Positions 8,056 to 14,596 of a stretch of DNA of 14,596 nt are shown one piece after another. The notes under the pieces were generated by a model. The model did not search any database. It had not been told where the DNA came from and saw nothing but the letters and a program-made list of their open reading frames with translations. Made by a program: the position numbers and the translations under genes. Each line of letters begins with the position of its first letter. The first letter of the stretch is position 1. This DNA is from Amoebophrya sp. AT5.2 (lineage: Eukaryota; Sar; Dinophyceae; Syndiniales; Amoebophryaceae), in NCBI GenBank assembly GCA_005223375.1, contig RXOD01005355.1:1-14596 (forward strand), written 5' to 3'.

Positions 8056-11000
8056 TCACAGCATCCCCATCCAGTCTGTGTCGAGCACGTCTCTTAGCAG
8101 TACCGCGTTCACCGTTTTCCACGTTTCATAGTGCGCGATCATCCCCCTGCTCGCTTCCCGCAGTACGTGATAGTCGTTCAACTGCCCTCGGTACCCCACC
8201 AACTCCTCCACCAAGATGCACAACTGCACCAACGAGTCCCAGCGGAACAAATACGGCAGCTGCTCGTAGATCGCCTTACAGGGGTGAAAAGCCCATTTTT
8301 AGCGGCATTTGTGGCAGGTGGTTGATTTGGCTGCTGTTGAGACCGACTACGAGGATGGAAATAGGAGATGACAAAATACGAGACCACACACAACATTCTT
8401 CGCGCCTCCTGCCTGTCGCTTTGCAGTGCTTGCGTCACTTCCTTCCTAGCAGGTGTAACGGCGGAGCGCAATGCGACCAAATACGAGACAAAATACAAAA
8501 TATCAGACCAAATTCAAGACAACGCAACCCATCGCCACTGCCGACATCGTACAAAACCATAGCTACCAGAGGACCTACAAGACCTCCACCATCAGAACAA
8601 TCTCCAGGAAAATGGGCTATGATCCTCCCCTTAATCGCCGAATCTGCGTAGTAGTCGTACGCGATTTTCCGTGACCGCTCCTCCACGTCTTTCGCTAAAT
8701 CGAACCCGGACTCGAACCAGGGCCCGGGGTCCACCCCGTTCACCCCATACACCGTGGCGCCAGATGCTTACAGGTTGAAAAAATGCAGGTCCGGTGCTGC
8801 AGGTTTACTAGTAGGTTTAGCCCGCCTACACCTTGACCTTAGCGAATCCAATCCCGTCTGTCACCTTCCGATGGCAGTGATGGTCATCACGCTGCAACGA
8901 TACCCGACTTAGCAGCTTCCTATGGCAGCTTCCTATGGCTGCAATTTGCTCAGCGATAGGAGCCAAAGCCGATCACAGATTAAACAGCCTTCTCGTGGGC
9001 CACGGTGTCCTGCGACTCGTACTACACCGGTAGCCACCAGCCCAGCCAAAACCAGGGCCCGGGGTCCACCCCGTGCACCGCGTACACTCTGGACCCCTTA
9101 AGATGTTCAAACCGTACACCCTCAACTTTTTCAACCCTTAAGACGGCGACTCCATCCCCAGCTGGAACATCCAGCGCTTGGTCGGCACCAACATCGGGAT
9201 CGCGATCCGGTAAAACTCCACCAGTGCGCGGCCCATGATCTCGGTGCCGCTGTCGATCACCAGGCTGTACTCATTCGCGACCTGCTCGAATGTGTAAAAC
9301 TCCAGATTCATTACAGGTAAAAACAATGCATCTTTTAATGGGGTCCGCGTGCACCTTGTACTTGTTCTTCTCGATGGAGGTGGGCGAGTCTCGCGGCCGG
9401 CATCGGGGGGGAAGGGTGTCGGGTCACCGGGAGATGAGCCATTCTGGAGTAAGTACTTCTAGAAGGGGGAGATCATTCTCATTCATCAACAGCTGGAGAG
9501 ATCCAAACGAGACGGGAGGGGGGCAGCAGGGGTCTCGAGTAGGGGGAAGGGCTAAAGCAGCCATAGCGCGGGCTTATCCTTGCTTCCGGCACGCGAATCG
9601 ATGCATTTTTTTGAGCCGTAAATTCACGCCCACGTGGTCTGCGTGCACTTTGTACTTGTTCTTCTCGATGGAGGTGGGTGGGGGCTTTATGTTCATCTCC
9701 GCATGATCATCTTCACTACCACTCAGCATCTCCTCACCACGACCTCCACCTGATTGTTCGTCCCTCACATTCGCGCCAAGTGGCCCTTCCGCGTATCGAA
9801 GCATCAAACCGCGCTCCAGCACCGACCTCAGCCCCTGAAAGTAGCTGTTGCCGACCACGTTAAACAGCGACGAAAAGCGCGACCGCCCGATCAGAACCTT
9901 GGTGCGGCCGTGCTCGGTGCGGGCGTAGAGCGCCTTTTCTGGATTCCAGAGAAGGTCCTTCGGCAGGTACAACGCCATGGGGGTGATGATTTCGGGCAGC
10001 TTAAAACGGTCGTGATACAGCGACAACACCTGCGCAGGAGACGCGTAAAGCTTGCTCAGCTTGGCGCGGTCGGGGCTCTTCATTTCCGGTTCATCATCTC
10101 CCGAAGAGAAGACTCCGGAATCAGTCGTCGCCTGGTAACCTTCGGAAGCTGCAGGAGCCGTCCTCGTGCAGGAGTCTTCGCCTGAAGATTCCCCAGCATC
10201 GTCCTCTCTATCTTTCGTACACACCCCCATCTTTTTCCCCTCTTCCTCTTCTTCCAGCCCCCCTCCGATCACAGTCCACGCTTCTTCAAACAGCTCGTCC
10301 CTCAAAATCTCCCCCCGCAGGCTCTCCGCGCCCTTAAACACCGAAGAGAACCTTAGAGGACCAAATCTGCGTACTTCAAAAGTGCCGTCGAACGCGAACG
10401 CGAACAAGGGAAGCGAACAAGGTATCCAAGGGGCAGCGAACAAGGGAAACCAAAGTAAATAACCAAACAAATCAATAACGAAACGCAGGTTCTTTACCAA
10501 GCCTGCGGAGGTATCAAACAAAACAGGCACCGCAAGAACCGTACCCGGAGAGTGGTTTCAAAAGCCAGCATACTTAGCGGCCAAAAATTTTTTACGCACT
10601 TTTGAAGTACGCAGATTTGGTCGTCTAAGAACCAGGGGCGCAAGTGGCCGTCGAACGCGAACGAGAACCAGCTGTGCTCGAACTGGCGTTCCGGTTGGTC
10701 CGCGTTCTCGAATTCGGAATTTACGACTTTCTCGTTGCCGAAGCCGCGGCAACTCTCGAACAAGAGGTCCTGGGCCCAGATGAGCCACTCCAACGCCTTG
10801 TCGCTGTTGTACCCAGCGAGTCGCTGATATGGCGACTTATTCTACCTCACGTGCAACTGCAACAGTAACTAGTACTTCGAAAATGTTTATCTGCTGCCCG
10901 AAGGTGTATGGGGGGCACGGGATCGCGAGAAGACACGGGGACGAGAGGTGTTCGGGACTCCTGGTCCATTCCTAGCACAAGGAGGCGTCTTCTATGCCTG

Positions 11001-13690
11001 TCGGGTATGACCGATGAAACGTAGCAGCTCGGAGAGGTCGTGGCCTCTTGGGTTACAGACTGTAGTCGGGAATCAGATTCGGGAGCTGGCTGGCTATGAG
11101 GGGGGCGCCGGAGACGAGTGTTTCCGGACAACGGTCCTGCCAAGCGCAAGCCCTTTCCTTGAGCCCCATCTCGCCACGGGCCGCCGCGCAACCTCCCATC
11201 GGCAAGCAGCCGGAGCTATACGCAGCAGGCTGCTGCATGATCTCCCGCTAAAGCCTTCTCCATTTGGTTTTTTTGAAGCTGTAAAGTAGTTCCTTCGGAT
11301 ACATATTCCCAATGAAGTAGAAAAAGCCGGCAACATATGAGATGCAGTCCCCGCACGTGCTCCTTCGCGATTCCGGGCGCCCCGTACAGCAGTTGCGCTC
11401 CGAAGTGGAGAAAGAGCCGTTTCTTCTCTAGCGGGTTCGGGATCACGGAGTTTAGCGTTTTCAGCGAATTCGCCAAAAACAGGCACGGCACGACGGGGTG
11501 GGCGCAGAGCCACAGATCGGGAAGTCGCTGGTGTTTTGGCCCTACTTTTTCTCCACCGGGCGCGACGGACTTAAGGAGCTCTGCAAAGTCGCTGTACCCA
11601 AACTGCTGGGCGAGAACCAAGTCGAACAGCTGCAGCATGTGTTCCAGCTGATAGTCCATGTCCTCGCGACTGCCGCCCTTGGTGTGGCCGTCCGATTTTT
11701 CGTTCCGGTACACCCGGTGGAAGATGTGCTTCGCGAACAAATTATGCAGAGGAAGTTTCTCCCTGTCCCACTTTCCCAGGAGTTCGAGCGGGGGGTTGCG
11801 CTCCTAGTCTCGTGGCTAGCTGTGTCGGGAGCTGCGTCGGGCAGGGACCTTCATTCGGAGCCCGAGCAGAAGCTTGATTCTCCCATACTAGGCCGCGTCC
11901 CAACTCGCTTCGGCACCTGAACACCCCTAGGAAATATGTCCCGAGTTCCTTGACATTCAAGCCGGGACCTCCTAGACCACACCCCTGGGCAACAAGTAAT
12001 TTTCGTTTGGGTAGGTGGAGTAGGTACGATTGGCCCCGGCGCGGGGGTCCGAAACCGGACCAAACGTACCTACGGCAACAGCACCCCACACCGCGATTTG
12101 CCGTAGGGACGATTGGCCCCGGCGCGGGGGTCCGAAACAAATTTCCTCTGCATACAAGTCCTCCCTCTCGCTGTCCTCGCAGATGCTCGGGGCCATTTCG
12201 CAGAGCAGCTTGCAGTGCCAGTGTTGGAACCCGTCGCAGAAGCTGCCAAAAAAGTCGAACTCGATCTTGCGCGAAAAACCCTTCTCCTTCCAGTACAGGT
12301 GCTGGAAGAGTGAGGTTTCTTCCAGCGCGCCGGTGGTGTGGTCGCCGAGCACCGCGATTTTTAAAGGTAACACCCTGTTCTCGTCCAAAGACGTGAGCTC
12401 GCCCGTGTGGCGGTTGATGAAGTGCGAATTGGCCTGGTTGTGCAGAAAAATGTCCCCGCTCTCCTGGTTGACGGCGGCGAGGAGGTAGAACGGAGGCCAC
12501 GTGAGCGAGGAATCCGGATCGTTCACGTAGCGCTTGCGGCGTTCGGTGAACGACACGGAGGCGTCAGACACAAGATCCGTGTTTGATGCAGCTTCGTCCT
12601 CCACAAAGAACCGCTCTGACAGGCATTCGGAGTCCTGGTATTGAACCAGCCACCTCGACAACGGGTCGGTTTTCCTCGACGAGAGCTGGAAGTGGTCCGC
12701 GTGCCGGAGCTCCCGTGGCGCGCAAAGGATCGTGCGGTATCTGGGGGCTTCAGGCTTCTTGCGCTTGTTGAAATTGCCGCTGGTCGTGGTACCATTCGCA
12801 TTCGGTCCTGCTCCAGCCGCATCTTGGTGCTCCGGCTGGAGGGCGGCAGTCGGATCGTGTTCCGCGCCCCCCCCGCCATGGATGGCCCCGACCATCTTGT
12901 TCTGGCGGTCGACCATTTTTTTGGACTTGGGTTCTCCCATGTCCTTGTCGTGCGACGGTGGCAGTCCCCTCCGCATATGCACCTCCAACCGTGGGCCGTC
13001 GTTCGCCGTGTTGTTTTCATCGGTAGCCGTATCGTTCTTTCCACCGGTAGCCGTATCGTTCTTTCCACCGGTAGCCGTATCGTTCTTTCCACCGCCGGTC
13101 GGAACTGGTGTGCTGCTGGTCCCAGTCCCAGATGTTGTACCTCCACCTTCATCCATGGGTATTTTTTTCTCGACCATTTTTCTGCTGGTCCTCACCCGCT
13201 GCCGTATCCAATTGTTTTGCTTCCGCACGCCGTCGAAGACCAGCATTTTGTCGAATTCGAAGGTGAGCAGATTCGAGCTGTAAGCGCACGCCAGGGCGCT
13301 GTCTCGCTCCGGCGGGTCCATGTGGTACTGGGTTTCCGTCTCCAGCAGACTCCACTTCGCGCCGTCCATCCAGTCGAGGTGCGTCAAGTATTGCTCCGCA
13401 CCCTTTTTGCTCTCCTCCTTCGTCGTCCCCTGCGCCACGGAAAAACTCAACCGCCCAAACGGCTTGTCGTACAAACACCCGTCGTCACCAAAGTGGTTCT
13501 GGGCAGAAACTAGTATGGGGGGCGCGAAGTAGTAGTTGGGGCAAGCGAGGACAAAAGCAAGGCTTGTTGATGTTGTCATCGACACGCTTCGGCACGGTCT
13601 GCGAGTGCGTGCAGGTCGTGGTCGCTTGCTCGCAAATGATCCATGGTCGTCACGACTCTGCTGTTTCGTAATATTGGCCCTCATGATCAT
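8056..13690 (-). CDS. Gene D: multi-exon glycosyltransferase-like protein
   Basis: Proposed exons: 13690-12144, 11798-11285, 10836-10629, 10347-9622, 9305-9142, 8762-8635, 8270-8056. The last four sum to 1,233 nt and are in frame to the TGA at 8056; the first two junctions are approximate. The N-terminus has a possible signal segment from Met 38 (STSLAFVLA, ILVSA). Exon 1 includes three GGKNDTAT repeats, basic linkers and KIAVLGDHTTGALEE. Later blocks look like a glycosyltransferase: PVVPCLFLANSL and QLLYGAPGIAKEH in exon 2, HGRTKVLIGRSRFSSLF in exon 4, LVEFYRIAIPMLVP in exon 5 (compare the FEFYR-x-x-IPLFVPS motif of uncharacterised algal transferases), and AIYEQLPYLFRWDSL across exons 6-7. 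Family assignment rests on motif resemblance only. Exon 2 seems to need a one-base frame correction near 11349-11352. Confidence 0.65.
8276..8634 (-). mobile_element. Intron D6: introner-like element, same family as B2
   Basis: The transcript-strand ends are TTAAGGGGAGGATC and ...CACCCCTGTAA, with imperfect terminal inverted repeats (AGGGG...AGCCCATTTT on both sides). The flanks are an exact TCGCC duplication on the plus strand (8271-8275 and 8635-8639). Removing 359 bp plus one duplication joins ...YYADSA to IYEQLPYLF in frame. The body matches intron B2 of gene B in the same orientation. A GC-AG junction is possible by sliding within the duplication. This is the only element with no exon echo that I can see. 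Confidence 0.82.
8913..8938. repeat. 13-bp perfect tandem repeat inside intron D5
   Basis: CAGCTTCCTATGG occurs twice, back to back. No function is evident. Confidence 0.85.
9050..9087 (-). repeat. Exon echo in intron D5 (copy of VYGVNGVDPGPW codons)
   Basis: This 38-nt segment matches exon 6 at 8715-8752 with three mismatches. It would encode VYAVHGVDPGPW against VYGVNGVDPGPW in the exon. It lies in the 5' part of the intron and copies the downstream exon. Confidence 0.9.
9311..9621 (-). mobile_element. Intron D4: introner-like element with exon echo
   Basis: The transcript-strand start TTACGGCTCAAAAAAATGCAT and the complement of the end, TTACAGGTAAAAACAATGCAT, form a terminal inverted repeat with a few differences. 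An exact ATTCA duplication flanks it on the plus strand (9306-9310 and 9622-9626). Deleting 311 bp plus one copy joins ...HADHVGVN to LEFYTFEQV in frame. The element contains a 45-nt copy of the upstream exon just inside its 3' repeat. No junction choice gives GT-AG. Part of the interior (9395-9550) is purine-rich on the plus strand. Confidence 0.82.
9342..9386 (-). repeat. Exon echo in intron D4 (copy of PTSIEKNKYKVHAD codons)
   Basis: This 45-nt segment matches exon 4 at 9636-9680 with three mismatches. All three are C/T transitions at third codon positions in the exon frame; two are synonymous (GCG/GCA, AAG/AAA) and the third lies in the first, partly matched codon. It sits next to the 3' terminal repeat of the intron and copies the upstream exon. 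Confidence 0.9.
10353..10628 (-). mobile_element. Intron D3: introner-like element with the longest TIR
   Basis: Terminal inverted repeats of 33 bp (10353-10385 and 10596-10628) match at 32 positions. Starting from TTAGAGGACC and TTAGACGACC respectively, both continue AAATCTGCGTACTTC. An exact GAACC duplication flanks the element on the plus strand (10348-10352 and 10629-10633). Deleting 276 bp plus one copy joins ...HLRPWF to SSVFKGAESL in frame. GT-AG is available by sliding one base into the duplication. A partial exon echo (10381-10407) overlaps the inner end of the 3' repeat. The near-perfect arms suggest a young insertion. Confidence 0.85.
10381..10407 (-). repeat. Short exon echo in intron D3 (FAFDG codons)
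   Basis: About 24 of 28 positions match exon 3 at 10643-10670, with one gap. The segment is GC-rich and part of a GCGAAC-type short repeat (10388-10445), so chance or slippage is possible. This is the weakest of the echoes. Confidence 0.5.
10837..11284 (-). mobile_element. Intron D2: probable intron, boundaries approximate
   Basis: Coding potential stops after ...NMYPKELL and resumes at SPYQRLAGYNSDKALEWL. The start TTACAGCTTCAAAAAAACC resembles the terminal repeat of D4 (TTACGGCTCAAAAAAATG). The 3' end is uncertain: an in-frame TAG at 10842-10844 forces exon 3 to begin at or below 10841, and I find no matching terminal repeat or clear target-site duplication. Joining at 11285/10836 keeps frame with the downstream exons if the upstream reading frame is the YVAGFFYF one. 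Confidence 0.45.
11804..12143 (-). mobile_element. Intron D1: probable intron with nested repeats, boundaries approximate
   Basis: Exon 1 coding fades after ...EDLYAEE and exon 2 begins near NPPLELLGKWDRE, after an in-frame TAG. Pentamers TCCTC (12144-12148) and CGCTC (11799-11803) could be a degenerate duplication and give an in-frame join, but I see no terminal inverted repeat, so this is a weak placement. The interior has a 30-nt direct repeat, a small hairpin and several CTAG motifs. Confidence 0.4.
12026..12138. repeat. 30-nt direct repeat flanking a 39-bp inverted-repeat module
   Basis: A 30-nt unit (12026-12055 and 12109-12138, no mismatch seen) starts ACGATTGGCCCCGGCGCG. Between the copies, CCTACGGCAA (12069-12078) and TTGCCGTAGG (12098-12107) are a perfect 10-bp inverted repeat. 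The period is 83 bp. The arrangement suggests a very small element with long flanking duplications, nested in intron D1. Confidence 0.85.
13022..13093 (-). repeat. Three perfect 24-bp tandem repeats in gene D exon 1
   Basis: The unit encodes GGKNDTAT three times without a mismatch. Each unit contains an N-D-T sequon, followed by N-N-T in DENNTA. If the protein enters the secretory pathway these would be clustered N-glycosylation sites. The perfect identity points to recent expansion. Confidence 0.95.
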
Positions 13691-13762
13691 CGCGATCGCT
13701 GTGGTCGTGGTCGAACACGCCCCCTCCGGCCGCCGATGGTCCGATGATCCACCCCCGACTAA

Positions 13763-13808
13763 GACCTGCGGAAGCTATGTGGAGTGATCTTCTCTACTTC
13801 CGCAGGTC
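13763..13808. repeat. 12-bp-arm inverted repeat upstream of gene D
   Basis: GACCTGCGGAAG (13763-13774) and CTTCCGCAGGTC (13797-13808) are perfect complements separated by 22 nt. It lies 73-118 nt upstream of the proposed ATG, so it may be in the 5' UTR or promoter. Confidence 0.85.
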
Positions 13809-13982
13809 GTCGTTGGGATTGGCGGGGGTGTTCATCCAGATCTACCGCGCGTGATGCTGTTGAAGCTGATCATGTAGCTGTAGATGCTGGGCAGGTAAAA
13901 GATGACGACACTGGAGGTGGACGTGGTGAAGATGACAACCGAACGGCGTGCTGGGTGGCAGGCCTTGCTGCTGTACACTACA

Positions 13983-14028
13983 ACTCGCTGCAAACGAACA
14001 ACGCATCAGTGACTCGCTGCAAACGAAC
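13983..14028. repeat. 17-bp direct repeat
   Basis: ACTCGCTGCAAACGAAC occurs at 13983-13999 and 14012-14028, both followed within a few bases by CGCAT. No function is evident. Confidence 0.85.
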
Positions 14029-14528
14029 GCATCTCGTTGTGTCTGTCAGTTGTTCTTGTTAGCTTGCTTGGTTGTTGGAAGGTGGTGCATATTAATTAGG
14101 GTAGCTAGGATACAGTGAAATTTCAAAATGTTATAGCAACGAGATGAACCGCTACCGCGCACGGCGTACGAACGACTAATTTCGCACGACGCAGCTTTAC
14201 GCCAGTGCACCACGTGTGCGTGAGCACTACATGGGGTGATTTTTCTTTTTTCACCGTCGTCGCCTTCGAAGCACACGTCGCATTTGGCCACGACCACGAA
14301 GTACTCACGAATTTACCGTCTCGACAGAATACTACTGCGTCGTGTAGTCGTCAAACGTTGGAAGCGCGTCTTCACGAGGACAGGATCAGCGTTTCAAGAA
14401 CAATGTAAGGAACGCGCTGACAGGCTCACCATAACGAAAGCGAGAAAAGTGAAAGTGCTGTGTGTAGTCCCACTTCCACTGAGTTTTAGTTCTTTGAGTC
14501 CTCCCATGTTGTAAGGTAACTGTACAAT

Positions 14529-14546
14529 AGAGAGAGAGAGAGAGAG
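14529..14546. repeat. AG dinucleotide microsatellite
   Basis: Nine AG units in a row. Such repeats are common in eukaryotic intergenic DNA. Confidence 0.95.
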
Positions 14547-14596
14547 AAACTCCAAACGCCTGCTTAATAATACAGCTCCTGTCGAATGGGGACAAG

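Larger units (their letters stand above)
8768..9141 (-). mobile_element. Intron D5: introner-like element with exon echo
   Basis: The ends TTAAGGGTTGAAAAA and, as complement, TTACAGGTTGAAAAA form the terminal inverted repeat. The flanking pentamers GATGC (8763-8767) and GACGG (9142-9146) are a degenerate target-site duplication, so this copy may be older. Deleting 374 bp plus one pentamer joins ...QLGMESPS to GATVYGVNG in frame. The interior holds a copy of the downstream exon (9050-9087), a second TTAAGGGGTCC motif about 40 bp from the 5' end, and a 13-bp tandem repeat. No in-frame junction gives GT-AG. Confidence 0.72.
13691..14596. other. Region upstream of gene D, no gene recognised
   Basis: The region should include the gene D promoter. 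Open frames are short and lack protein-like composition. It holds the inverted repeat at 13763-13808, a short direct repeat at 13983-14028 and an AG microsatellite. I see no RNA gene. Confidence 0.45.

Noticed and set aside
9342..9680. Mutually exclusive alternative exons as an explanation of the exon echo in D4
   Set aside because: The echo is a fragment without splice-compatible ends and runs directly into the terminal repeat of the element; it is kept only as a weak alternative.
11742..12500. A 252-residue minus-strand open frame overlapping exon 1 and intron D1
   Set aside because: Its first half is the wrong frame of exon 1 and its second half is intron repeat sequence rich in Gly, Pro and Arg.
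12641..13513. A 290-residue plus-strand open frame
   Set aside because: It is antisense to exon 1 of gene D, including the 24-bp repeats, and has no independent support.
1..14596. tRNA, rRNA or a transposase gene
   Set aside because: I found no cloverleaf-like or rRNA-like sequence and no catalytic transposase or reverse transcriptase motif on either strand.

Overview
The window looks like nuclear DNA of a GC-rich unicellular eukaryote. It has long protein-coding exons on one strand, secretory-type N-termini, no operon spacing or Shine-Dalgarno signals, and introns that are themselves small transposon-like elements. Introner-type introns with terminal inverted repeats (TIRs) and target-site duplications (TSDs), often with non-GT/AG boundaries, are known from marine protists such as the parasitic dinoflagellate Amoebophrya. 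That alveolate group is my best guess, but it is inference.

All four genes I can support lie on the minus strand, head to tail. From right to left they are: gene D (13690 to 8056, about seven exons, glycosyltransferase-like, about 1,170 residues); gene C (7517 to 7068, small intronless coiled-coil protein); gene B (6197 to 2569, three exons, 1,018 residues, predicted secreted, unknown family); gene A (1997 to beyond base 1, intronless as far as visible, at least 665 codons, ending in a GT90/CAP10-like motif at the window edge). Genes A and D, and perhaps B, look like secretory-pathway proteins. Long plus-strand open frames across the window are shadows of these genes.

The striking content is the introns. 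Six of them (B1, B2, D3, D4, D5, D6) start with TTA and end with TAA on the transcript strand and are flanked by a 5-bp TSD (exact in four, degenerate in two). Five have clear TIRs. In all six, deleting the element plus one TSD copy restores an open frame: gene B comes out at exactly 3,057 nt, and the last four exons of gene D at exactly 1,233 nt. B2 and D6 are two copies of one roughly 350-bp family in two different genes. Five of the six also carry, inside the intron, a 27-45 nt near-copy of the neighbouring exon ('exon echo' here) in sense orientation; the copy in B1 is of the exon across its 3' boundary and the one in D3 is short and imperfect. Two further gene D introns (D1, D2) are placed only approximately.

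The intergenic stretches (1998-2568, 6198-7067, 7518-8055, 13691-14596) hold no gene or RNA I can recognise. The last one contains a 12-bp-arm inverted repeat upstream of gene D, a short direct repeat and an AG microsatellite.
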